Below are positions 36,101 to 48,600 of a stretch of 64,000 nt of DNA, in pieces. The stretch covers positions 161,886 to 225,885 of the forward strand of contig VXAA01001877.1 of NCBI GenBank assembly GCA_013399115.1, written 5' to 3'. The notes beneath the pieces were generated by a model. The model was not told the DNA's origin. It saw only the letters and a program-made list of their open reading frames with translations, and searched no databases. Position 1 is the first letter of the stretch; each line of letters begins with the position of its first letter. The translations under genes were made by a program, and so were the position numbers. Origin of the DNA: Anseranas semipalmata (taxonomy: Eukaryota > Chordata > Aves > Anseriformes > Anseranatidae).

Positions 36101-39100
36101 CTATAGCTAAAAGTCAATTACAACAGCCAGCCACTAGCACACCAAAGTATTGTGGAAAGCAGTTAGGTCCCTTCATCCCATCCCCTCAAACGTGTTTCCC
36201 ACACCGTGCAGCAGATGCAGATGTTCAACACAGGACGTCCTGTTTGTGAATTTCTGCTCAACAGATGAAAACCTGATCGTAGCGTTCCACTGAACTGATA
36301 ACAAGCCTCGTGCTCTCAGCCTGCTGTGGGTACTAATCTTGTGTTCCATACCCACAAAAACCAACAACAAAACCCCCTGAAAATCCAACATAAATCTCTT
36401 AGGACTTGTTCTGAAATATTCCGTCCTTGGATAATTGAGTTTATTCATTGCCTAACAGAATGGAATAGGCCTTTCTTATTAGTGCCTCCTGGTAGTGTAC
36501 TGGCTGAAAAATAATGCTATAAAATAATGTATTTCGGTTCCTGAAATGAGACTTTTCACTTTGCTGTCAAAAACAGCAAGCTGCAGCTTGGAAGCGTACA
36601 TCCTACAAAGCTCGTGTCCTTAAGTAGCTTTCTAGGCACAAAATGTTGTTCATGTCCATATGTATTTTTGGTGCTAGGTCCTAACATTTTGTAAGACCTG
36701 AAGATAATTAATGACTCCTCTTTATAGTACCATGAATATTTTCATTGACATCACCCAGGAGAAAGTATTTGCAGCAACATGCTGTTAAGTCTTACATATT
36801 GTAGAGCAATGACTGCAAGCCGTGGTACGTGTGACTGTGGGGAGGCAGCTTTATAGCGTTATTCCGTAACACCTGGAGTCCAGGTCTTCTCCTCAGCAGT
36901 GGTGGGAAACCCACGGGAAAGGACTACTTCGGTATTGCTCCAAACCTTGCTCCTTTTTCTTTAGCATGACTCTATAAGTAATGCTATTAAATGAATGAAG
37001 AGCCCCCTGACTGTGGGTTGTTGAAGTGTTTGAAAATCTGTTCAGCAAGGAAAAGGCTGCCCAACCTCTCTCTCCTGTCCAGGGGCTTCTGGTTCTGGTT
37101 CTGTCTCGGATGAGGCGAACTGGCAAGAAATGTTTTAAAGAAGCAAAGTCTTTTGTTTAAAATGATAAAAACAGTAATTTGGGGTTTATATTTGCATGTG
37201 TATTTTTGGACGTTTATTCTTGGGCATCTACGTTGGCTAGTGTAACAGAAACTCCCCTGAAAAACAGTATTATCAGACATGTAAATACATTTTCTAAAAT
37301 TTGGAAGTAGTTTTAAACCCCAGAGTGATAAATTACTAGAGAATATTATAGTGAGTTTCACTACAGCTGCCTAAGCATGCAATAAGAGTTACAAGGCCAC
37401 TTCTACTCCTGATGTGATTACGGGGGTAATAAGTTAAAGTGTCAGCTGAAGCCCCAAACCACTTGAATTTTATTTGATTCATTAGTAGTATATTAAACTG
37501 AGAAATGTATTTTGGTACTGAAATGTACACTAGATAGCTATAACAAGTATGCCAATGCCATATGTAATGAATAACTGTAATGTTTTATAGCCCACAAATG
37601 AAAAATACTTGTGGCTATTATAGGGAAACAGATGAAAAGGGATGAAAAAAAAAGTCACAGATTTCTTGGACAAGAGATAAGTCGATACAAAACTTTTAAT
37701 TAGCGTTGTTGGGAAATCCTAACATGCCTAAATTGGTAACCATAAATTGAAATTGTATTTGTGGCAGTGTCTAACTTGCACTAAATCTGTCCTGTCATTT
37801 TTTGGAAGTACATGAAATTTCAGGCATAAAATTATTTATACAATAAGATGTCTGAGCTTCTGAGTGCTACAAAATTTTAGATAAATTCTCCAACAGAAGT
37901 AGCTGTTAATGTTGCTAATACTACTTCATTTGCAAAAAATAATAATAATATTTTTAAACCACTGTTACTTCCCGCTGTTTATGCCGTTTTGTTTACCACA
38001 AAAACCTTTGGACAATGGCAGACAGATTTTGAAAGACATGCTGTGTCTAATTTCTATTCGTAAATATTATCATCCTGTATTTAAATGAAGTATTTGTGGT
38101 CACATCCAAGGAGGCAGCTGGCCACTCACATTTGTGAATGCCACTTATTCACACAATCATGTTTTTGAGGAAGATAAATTTAGTTCACCTGTCAGTTTGC
38201 CAGGAGCTCAGTTTTCTGATTTTCAACAAAAAGGGTATTTCTTTGCTCGGGACTTTTTAGGAGGAAGTGGCTGAGGAACAGGGTGGGTTTCTGAAAGGGT
38301 GTGAGATTTTTAGGCGTTGTTTCTATTTGAGTAGTATTTTCAGTGGTGGTGCAGCAAGCCAGAGCACTGGATTGGCGTAGATAAATTGGCAAGTTAAAAA
38401 AATACACTCTACAATAAATAAAAGAAAGTTGACCTTGAAGCCAGACTTCTACCTTTCTTTTAGTTTCTTTTTCTCATTTCTGGTGCTATTTGGTGTAACT
38501 TTTTACCTCTGCAGAGAAAATATTTAAGTGTTGTGATTTTTTAAAATTGTAACAAGATTTGAGTCCTAAAGTCAAGAATAATCACTGATGAGTTTTGATG
38601 AGTTGAAAAGAAGTGTAAAAATCCAAATGAAAATAGAAATACTCTTTAAATAAAGAAAATGCACTTTCAATAGTGACTACTCCCACCCTGCTGGATGCCC
38701 CTCTTGGAGAGTGCCCCAAGGCAGCTGCAACCGGGGCTCTGGTGGCTTAGTGGGCTTTGGCATCGCTGTGGAGCAAGTGTGGGGATACCTCCATGCCCTG
38801 GCAGTCTTCCTGTGCCTCTTCCTTCACCTCACCTGGGATCACTGAAATACTAGAGTTGTCCCTTAACTATGGGCCAAGGCTTTCTTGGAGAGCATATGGG
38901 AGAAAGTGTTCGATGAGTGCACTGCATTTTTCACAGCATAGTTATCTACTCCCACCTTTATTGCATTGGGACTGATCTGGCCCCAGACATTTTGAGACTT
39001 GGCTATCTAAAGTGTTCCTAGGAGCATGTGTGGGAGAAGCTGCTCATCCAGCTGCTTCACAGCCGTGTTTCTCTATCTTAGCTTCACAATCAAGTGCTCT

Positions 39101-39600
39101 CTTAAAACGTATGTTAAAATCGTACATATGAACTTCACATTTGAATATTAAATAAAGCAGTAAAGGAGTTTTAAGCAACAGCTACCCTTTGCGCTCCCAG
39201 CAGACACTGTAGAAATCACCATGACATTTAACAGGCCCAGAATCCTGAGCTGGTTTTAAGCCTATTTTACCACTGTTGTAGTGGAGGGATGCAGATCATC
39301 CAAGCGCCTTTGATGAAAGGAGAACATGCAGTGTGAAAGGAGATACTGCAAAGGCTGTGCAGGTTTCCTCCTGCCCTGCTTAGTACATTGGGTTTTCCAC
39401 AGCTGCATTAGTTTCAGTTGTCCTTGGTAGAAGCTTTTTTGACTTTGAAACTTTGCAGTTTTCTGTTTTATAATCCGAGAAAACAGTTTTAGAATATGTT
39501 TCCTAATGTGGTAAACTGAAAACAATTTAAAGTAGGTCAATATGTATTTGAATATACAATTGCACATGCAAGATTTCTTTTACGAGACTCACTAAGTGGG
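30130..39600. other. Intronic sequence, nothing firmly recognised
   Basis: About 9.5 kb of mostly unique sequence. It starts with a CT-rich run at 30233-30262. The longest frame is 129 codons on the minus strand (34131-34520), with no recognisable domain. A weak match to an old amniote interspersed repeat lies at about 34855-34915 ('ccactggagtcagtgaattgc' then 'gggcccattaatttg'). Confidence 0.5.
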
Positions 39601-39675
39601 AGATTATAAAATTGAAGGCACAACTGCATGCACATTGTGTGTGCTTGAGTGCACAAGTGGCTCGCCAGTGCTCTT

Positions 39676-39790
39676 GTTTGTGCATCTCAGCATGTTGAAG
39701 TCAGTGGGAGTTTTGCCACTGCCATCACCAAATGCGGGATCAACTCTTGATCTTGCACTGAAGTGAGCCTTGCTTCCCAGGGAAGTTGAC
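39676..39790 (+). repeat. Possible old amniote interspersed repeat
   Basis: 'gttgaagtcagtgggagttt' followed by 'tgccactgcc' matches a motif ('ttgaagtcaatgggagtttt' then 'gccattgac') that I know as a recurrent old repeat in turtle, crocodile and bird sequences. I cannot assign the family name. Borders are guesses. Confidence 0.35.
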
Positions 39791-41879
39791 TTTCACATCT
39801 TCTCTGCCTTGTGGTCAAGCACTCCTAGTTTGGCCAGCAGCAGAGTGCCTAAAGGAACACATAAATCACATTGGTGTTTTTAGGAAAAAGGAGGGAAACG
39901 CTAAGTCTGAAATATCTCATAAGGGAAACAGTGCTTCGCGTATTAAAGACTGCTGAGTTGAGTGTTTCCTTGTATACATCTTATCTTGAGGTAATTCAAG
40001 ATCAGGTGTGTGTGGAGCCTGTGGTATCTCTGTTACACAGCAGTGTCACCTGACACCAGGTGAAGTCTATGGGAAATTTCTCTGTTCTGACATTTTCCCC
40101 GTCATTTTTGCTACATTTCATAGGGACATTTGTCAGCGTGGTTGAGTGCGTTCGGGTAGGTGGGTGGCTGTTCTCAGAGCATAGCTTCAGTCTTGCATAT
40201 GCCAAACATTTGGCTTTAAATACAGCATGTATGTGTTTTGAGGGAACTGCACTGGCTTGATAGTGCTGCCTGGGGGAGAAAGAAATGCTTTCATGCAAAG
40301 ATTGTCATGGGCCATGGAGTGATAGCTGAAAGTAGCTGGCCTTATTAAGTGAAGTTCCTGGAGGTGTTTACATGTCTATGTAGCTGTAAAATAGTCTTTC
40401 TGCAGTCCTCTTGTTTTTTTCCTCCTTTCTCTCATTTCTATGTTTCAAGTTGAATTATATATTGTTGTATGTGAGCTTCTGTCTAGAAGAAGATTAAGAG
40501 CAAGGACTAAATCCCATTTGTGTTACTCATGTGGTTAGCTTGGTTGCTTTCAGTGTGTCTACTTGAACAAGTAAAATAAAAACAGATTTAATTCCAAATC
40601 CTTTTACTGACTGGCAGGGAAGTGTACTCATTGACCATAATAATATATTAGCTGGGTACTACATGCCATCTATAAATGATACACATTTTTTAGTCATTAA
40701 GTCACATTAAGCAGTACCAAGTTTTGCCCTCAGCATAAGTAGTCTCTTGCAGCCACATCTGTCTCTTCAGTATGCAGAGAACATGAAAGGAAAATTGTGT
40801 TTTACCCCATTATCTAAGAAATTGCGAAGCTATGAAAAACAGATTACTATTAATAAACAAAATTTTCTTCAAAAGGCTATGCATACAGTTGTGAAGAAAC
40901 AGCTGCTCTCCTTTCCAGAATATACAATTGGCAAGTACATTAATTTTAAAAAAGATTATTTTGAAGGCATCAAAACCAGAAAAAGTGCAGAAACTGTGAC
41001 AAGAATACATATGCACGCTGGTGTGAATCAATATGATCTGACAGAAAAACACTTTTTCCTCTTAATACATGAAGTAGTATATTTAAATCTTTCTCAGACA
41101 GCTAGATTTCTGCTAAATTATCACAAACAGTACAGGTGAACCACTGCTGATTTTGATCATATCCAAGTTATTTAAATAGGTTTTAAATATTTACAGGCTT
41201 TAAATGTCTCCACCACAACTTCCCTCTTCATTAGAAAAAAAAGTGAGACCTTTTAAAGTATTACACTCAGTGCAGTGTTTGTGAAGAGTACCCAGCTGAC
41301 CATTGCAGGGATTAGTACAGATAAGTTTCCACGTAACCTGTGAATAACTGGCAAAGGCATGCAGCTGTACGGCACGTTTTCCCACAGCATTCTCACTGCC
41401 TCAACCAAGAAATTGCACACACAGCCAAGGAGCATTTCCTCCTCCATCCAGGCAGAGTTGCCAGCAAGGCTGCAATCAGTAGTGATATTCTTATGACCTG
41501 GGACATTCGTCCACTAAGACGTGGGTTTGTTAAAAAACTATTCATTAGACACAGACCACCAAAGAGCCTCCATGCACTCACAATTTGGACAGAAGCCATC
41601 TAGGCTAGCACTGAACCAGAAACCACAAGATGAACATTTCTGTAGCTCATAGCCAGCTACTCCAGTCATACTTGCCCTCCTGTGAATACCACAAAGAGGA
41701 GAAAACACCTTCTCTTTTTGCGTAAATCCCTACTCTTTGCTAGTGATTAATTCTTTTCCTTTATTTCCCCACATTATGCTCCTATCCATCCCGCATTCAT
41801 TTCAATCTCTCACCATTTTGTACATACACATTTTTAAATTTGTATTTTTAATTTCACTTATTAAGTCTTTCTGAAAGTA

Positions 41880-42130
41880 ATAAGTTGGAGGGAGCCTGAG
41901 TGTAACAGAACATTGTTATATCCCGTAACGTGATTACAGGGTGTCACTATTAATCATTTATAGAAATGCATCCATGTTATTTTGAATCCGGAGTGCAGTA
42001 ATTGGAATCATCTGCTGTTTGCTTTGCATATACAAGAATTAAACAAGCATGATTAGGACAATAAAGATAAGCAGTATGATAAAGATAAGTAATATAGCTA
42101 GTGTTCACAGGTTAAGCTACATGTTTTTTT
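41880..42130. promoter_or_regulatory. Candidate intronic enhancer with GATA cluster
   Basis: Three WGATAR sites fall in 24 bp (AGATAA at 42065-42070, TGATAA at 42077-42082, AGATAA at 42083-42088), in AT-rich non-repetitive sequence with 'tattaatcattta' and 'gcagtaattggaat' motifs just upstream. Clustered GATA motifs are typical of tissue-specific enhancers. No conservation data are available. Confidence 0.28.
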
Positions 42131-42649
42131 CATATTGCGAATTTCAGAATGACTAGCATCATGTTGTGTGGTCTAGCTCTGACTCAAAGACTGGTTGTTT
42201 GTCACTTACTGCAGTGAAAGCACACCACCAGTAATATTACAAGCGAATAAACAATGATGAGAGAAGACATCACCGGCAGCTGAACCAGGGAGATGAGCTG
42301 GAACTGAAAATGGGAAAGAAAATAACACTAATGTAATTTTTATCACGCAAAAAACATCTGTGTGAATAAGGATTCCAAATTGTTGTTGCCTAGGAAATTA
42401 TAATGGGAATTTCAACTATTGTTGGTATTACATCTTGATGTAGGGAATGTACACTGTGGTTATAAAAAAAAACAGGTCTTATGTAGGTGAAGTTTAATTC
42501 TTCTGTGAGATTAGTTGATTACAATTTACAGGTTAGAATGTTGGCTCTCCTGTACTAGTTAGAAATGTTGATTCTTCATTAGAGAAGGTATTGCTTCTAG
42601 AGTAGATCGTACAGACTGATCCCACAGACTCCAGCTGTATGGTGAAGAC

Positions 42650-45600
42650 TCCTTTTAGAAAGAGATGCCTGCCCTCGGCCGGGTGCGTCCCCGTCCCCAG
42701 AGTGGCCACTGGGAATGTGCTGCTGCAAGCCGTACGCTTTCACGATGGCTTTCAAATGACAAGCAAACATTCGTCTTTTCTTGAAGCCATTTTGCCACCA
42801 TCCCTCCCAGGACTACCTTCTGTCCTAATGCTTTGGAATAAAACCAGGAACGAAACTAAGCCATTAGGGTTTTCTAATCAGAAGTCCTGGTTCTGGGAAT
42901 GCAGTGGAGATCGGTGTACTGAGAAGAATGTAGCTTCAGTTGTCCTAAATAAACTCACCTTTACTGAAAAACACATTAGAAAGCCTCTGTTCTTATGGTG
43001 GAGGCTGTGGCGCAGCCAGAATTTCTGAGCTGCAGACAGTTCTAGCAAGTTTACACCGTAACTCCAGCTCTGACTTTGGGAGGATTTCCAGCAACCTGAC
43101 ATTGCACAGCTCGGTCCAATGTAAGCCCCTTTGTAGCCTCAGCCTCAGAGGTGCCCCCAAAAGATTATTGGAGAAAATTGTCCTGATTGATAGAGAAATG
43201 AGAAATTCCTGTCTATCTTATTTTCCATTTTCCCTGTCATGGATAACTGTCCGTGTCCAGACAAGTCCCCCACCCAAGAGAAGGGATAATTTAAAAAGCA
43301 TTGACAATTTTTTAATGAAGTCGAACAAGCCACCTCACCAGCACCCAGTCTCACTTAAACACTCGCCAAGAACCTGCCAGATCCCCATTTATTTGCACTG
43401 GTCAGTCAAGTCGTGCAAATTCCTCAGTCCTCACAGAAACTGCAGAGCAAACTTCCTGTAAATGGTGTTTTTTTGTTTTTGTTTTTGTGTTTCTGATAAA
43501 TCAGAATGTGGCCTGCAATGAGGGTAACCAGTCTCAATGAAAAGTTGAGACATTTTAAGGTTTTTTTCACCTTGGGCCTGTGGCTGCTTTCCATATTTGA
43601 AGTAAGAGAATAATTTCAAATGAAGAACAAATGTTGCAAAAACGTGTCAGTTTGCCAACAATTTCCAAGTATATTTTCTTCTGTTTACCAGAGATCTGGA
43701 GAAATAAGACAGCCTCTTAACTAAATTGACTAAATAAAAGGAATCTGCTTTTGAAGTATATGGATTTCAGAATCAAATTTCCTTTTTCTGTGCCTGTTGG
43801 CTTTATAGGCTTGTTTACTCAGGAGGAAATGACTTGTTTTATAATGTGTTTAACATCATGTTAGTTAATCTATGCCATAATATAGAGTTGTTTCCTTGTG
43901 TAAGTAAGCAATTCACATGTAAGCATGTGTGAATCTCTTACTGAAATTAGGGGAGTCTGTATTCAAGCCTGTCCTCTGTTTACAGGATGGGCGGAAGAGC
44001 CGCACTGCTGGTCACAGCCGTATCGGATGCTTGAAATCTCTCTCTCTGTGAAAACTAACTAACTTCTTTGATTTTTCATCTCATTGCTTTCCCTCTTTAA
44101 TATTTTAGGCGAGTTTCACAACCAGCTTATCTGTAGAAACTGAAGACTCTAAAACTTAGAAACGGGAAATATCAGAATCAGGCCACTTCAGAGAAAGCTA
44201 CACAATTACTCTTCTTGAATAAGGTTTCAAAATTTCCAGGCTCCTATTTAGACAACTGCCTGTAGATGGGATTATTAAAGATGACAGGCTTGAGCAAATC
44301 AAACCTCTTTATAGGCAGTTTGATAAATTATTTCCAAGTAGGGGAAAGAAACAATGACTAGTGGTTATACATAACCAGCATTCTGAGGAACAGAGAGTAT
44401 ACAGCCATTGAAAAATATTACCACTGTGCTTGTAGTATTCATAGTCATCAGAATATGTGTATGTGCATATATTAGAAATCATCCTGTATAAATCATTCTC
44501 AATTACTGAAATGGATGACTACTGCAGAATATCTTTACGCTGACATTCCTTAAAATAAGATACTGTAGAGATCTCTTTTTGGATACGACTGAAGAAAAAA
44601 TCCTTACGTAACCACCTTGAATTTCTCTGGCATTTGATGATGTCTAAAGAGATTTTGCTTCAATCATTAAGTGTAGAGGATCATAATTATTTTATTTACT
44701 TAATTTTATAATTTAATGGCCAATAATAACATGAAAAAATCAATATGCTAATCCAAGTGTAGTCAAATATTCTCAAGTTTAAATATATTGGAGGTAGCAG
44801 AAATAGCAAATTTCCTCAAAAGCATAATCATACTCTGGTTTTATGTATTAAACAAAGTATAGAATCATCTTTGCTCTGATGGTGGAAACCAAAGTTAATG
44901 ACCTCATTAGTCTGAATTTATTTACCACAGTTTTCTGCAAGTTATATCATTATATGGTATCATTCTGGACACTACTAAATGCAGTCTCAATTAAAAAAAA
45001 ATCACTATTATCTTGTGTCTATGATCCTGCATGGAGAAGGATGAATATTAGCTTAGTCACAATAAATGGACTGCTATTAAATACCTCCTTTTTATGCTTA
45101 TGTTTTAGGAATAGCTGACAACCCCATTAAAAAATGCCTGAAAATACTTTGCCATTCATACTTAAAGTGTAAGCTGTATGAGAAAATCAAGAATACTGGA
45201 AATGGAACAGTTAAACAGATGACGAAGTTTAACACAAGTTGTTCGGAAAGTCAGTTCACCTTCTATAGTTTCAAAGTGGAAAATGGGAAAAAGAGGGAAA
45301 GTCTGTTTTTATTTCACTGGCATTTGATACTGTAACAGTAGGTAAGATATACGTGCTAGGGGCAGGCATTAAAATATGCCTGATGTGCTGCTGCTTTGCC
45401 ATTCATTTTGTAAATGTAAAATACGGTAATATTCATATAATTATTAGTTTTAACATAACGCACAACTGAGGATGAGTGATGTAGGTGCATTGTTTTCACC
45501 CACTTCATCTACTTGCTCTTGACCCCCACCATGTGTGGAGGAGACAAAGACCTGCTGCCCATGGGGTGAGCTAGTATGCACTGCTATATGTTAATGCACC

Positions 45601-48600
45601 CACCTTAATCTGAAGTCTCCCACCCCAGAAGCTGAAAACCCAAGTCTACTTTTGACGTAAGGTCTCCTGATCAGCTCTGTGGGGAAATCCCACAGTTCCT
45701 CATCAGAAAGTGAAAGAGACTTTAGCTGAAGTTCAGCTGATCCATCCGTCGGTAATACCTTGCGCATTTTTTTTCATTTTTCATCATTTCCAGTGAAGAG
45801 CAGGAGTTTGGAATCATTTTTATATAAATGATCAAATCAACTTATGAAATGGATTTCATATCCAAAGCCTTCAATATATTCCATGCGTGAATTACAAGTC
45901 TTTCTAGGCTGTTTGAGCTGGGCTGCCGTAGCCCTGTCTACCCCTCTCCTATGCTGCCTCTAAGGTTTCCACAGAAACTAAAAAGGCAATGCTGTTTTAA
46001 AGAATGCTGTCTTCCCCTCTGCACGTCTTAAATCTTCTGGCTGCTGTGGGGTTTCTGTGCTATCTGTCCACACTCAGTCACTTCATCCTTTTAAATCAGA
46101 TTTAGAATTTAAAAATATAATGCCTGATGGTGCCACCCCACTGTTTTGTGTCATGTTTGCTGTTTGACGTGGAGAAGATAGAATGCTAAATTACAGCTGG
46201 TGTGAGTAAGGGGAAATGTTGTGAAATTAAAAACTAGTTACATTTTGGAAAATAAATTATTGTACAGGGAAAGAAAAAAAAAAACTAAGGGAAAAGCAAA
46301 TTGGGAGTTACAAGGAAATAATGTCATTTGGCATGTTGCAAGGTTGGAGGTCATGTTAAAAGGTCTCAGGAATGTCTATTGATTTATTTGTAGTGCTTTT
46401 CATACCTAGTTACTTGTGTTTTCCTCTTTTGCTAAAATATAGCTACAAACCATGCTTGATAGAATTTACTGTAGAAACAAATCAGGCTGATAAATATTTT
46501 ATTTAAACTATACAGTTCATTTCTGGGAGTATAAAGGAGCTGAAACTGCAGTTAATGGTACTACTTTAAAATAAAAAATAATAAAAAAAAGAAAATGTGG
46601 CAAAAGGGAATCAAGCCCGTAGATATGCAATAGGAGGCAAATCATTGTTTCCGGCACTGAACAAGGAAAGCCTTCTGTGAAGGGTTTTATGTAATTTCGT
46701 TCAGCTGAACAAAGTGGAGAATACTTAACAAAATTGCCATTTTTAAAATCTCATTGTGAATACTCAGCATGCTGTGATCATACACTGTGTAATGGTGTTT
46801 GCAATGAATAAATTGCTGTAGATACTATAATATAAATAACTGTTTTGTGCATTAAGAAGCAGTTCTCTTCATGATGGTTTCTGTCTCAGGAACGCTCTGA
46901 AGAGAGGACTTTAGAGAATAAAAGCAGCGAAGTACTCTCTGAATAATTCCAGTCTACTGAGGTGCTGGGATACCTTTAATACTTTTTTAGTGTTCTTACT
47001 TAGAAGTGAATAACAAAATCTACTAACTAAGTGACATTTGCTTTGTTCTTAATCTATTTGTTATTTTTACTGTGGCCGAAACTCATGAATTTTAAACACA
47101 ACACAGCTTCAGCAGGAGGGAACTTGTGTTTTGGGTTCCCTTAATAATTTCTAATGGCTCCAGTGACAGGCAGACAGAGAACTTTAATCACAAGAAAAAA
47201 AGAATTTGCCTCATACAGACTTTTGGCATGCTGAGCTGGTGTGCTGCAGGTTTGTTGCAAGGAAGAAAGTGGCTGGAAGCCCCTAAGTTAAATTATGTAT
47301 CACTTTTGGTGATAAATGTACCCCTAAGAAACTTCTTGCTAAAACTAGAGGAGGCTAACAATGAAACAATGCCATACTGTACGGAATTCAATTGCTCTCA
47401 GTAAGTATACGAAATACTATCTACCGTTACCCAGTAATTTGTTGCTGTGCCTTTGACAGCTCGTTGGGATCAGTTGTCCTAGGTGTTCTTCTGGTCGCAT
47501 TTACGACAAACACATTGTTTCCAAACTGTAGATGAAAATGGTAACTGGCTTCAATAAAAAGCATTTGATAAAAGCAGGATATAACTACTTTGAAGGGATT
47601 GCAGCATGAGTTAGAAAAATGTCTTAATATCCTCCTTCTCCTACTGCTTGCCTCAAAGTACTTTTTTTTTTTTTTAAGTTTCTAATGGAAAAATGATCTC
47701 AATCACAAAACTGGAAGAACGGGAAGAAAGTCTTATCCAAATTTTTCAGCTGACTACTCCCACTGTAATGGAAGCTAAGTGGTATAAGGGTCTCTCTTTC
47801 TGCCAAAGCCTTTCTGAGTGACAAGTGGCCCAGTTGCTTCACCCTGAGTTTCCATTATGAATAATTAAGTCTAATGAAAGATATATACCCCAAAATGGTG
47901 CTTACCTTATCTAATTATGTTGATATTCCAACATACATAAATTCCCATTAGTACGGCTGGATGACCAAATATGCTGGATCTAGCATGACCCAAGTTTGAG
48001 TGTTAGATTATGGAAAGCCAAGATTTTCACTACAGATAAGGTCTAGTTAAAGTAAAGTGAACAAGTCTTTAAAAATATTTTTTCTTAGAGTCATTCAGAT
48101 CTCTTGGGCCTCGAATTTAGTGTTGAAAAATCTCTAGCTTTGGTCTAGATTGAAACTAGTAAGAAGCATGAGCACCTTCCAGTATTTTGATAATGACAGT
48201 TCTTGCACCACCTAGATGAACAAAGTGAGATTAAGATAAATTGAAAAAAAAAAAAAAGAAAGAAAAAAGGAAGATTTAGGTGTTTTCAGAGGAAAGAGAA
48301 GAGGTTACACATTCTAAAGGTACAAATTCGGAGAAGGTCTGTTTCTTGATGAGGGTTTAAGTCATCAATATTATAGCCAAACTACAGCACTTCTCTCTAA
48401 TTCTGAAGGGGTTTATTTCTTTAATAGTTCTTTGATTTTACTGCTAGGAGACTAGCCTGCTAATTTTATTCATAGCAGAGATGTTATTAACCATACAACT
48501 GTGCCCATTGCCACAGGCAGTCTCAGTGTTCGCTGCTCTCTCTTTGTTTTTGTTTTGTAGAAATGTATTCTTTTGGCTGCTGTGGCAACTGTTTATTACA

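Noticed and set aside
36577..36590. 14-bp palindrome CAAGCTGCAGCTTG
   Set aside because: About four palindromes of this length are expected by chance in 64 kb.
42639..43461. Two consecutive + strand frames (129 and 119 codons) as a possible retrogene
   Set aside because: No recognisable protein family, no poly(A) tail or target-site duplication, and the frames are separated by stops. Chance frames are more likely.
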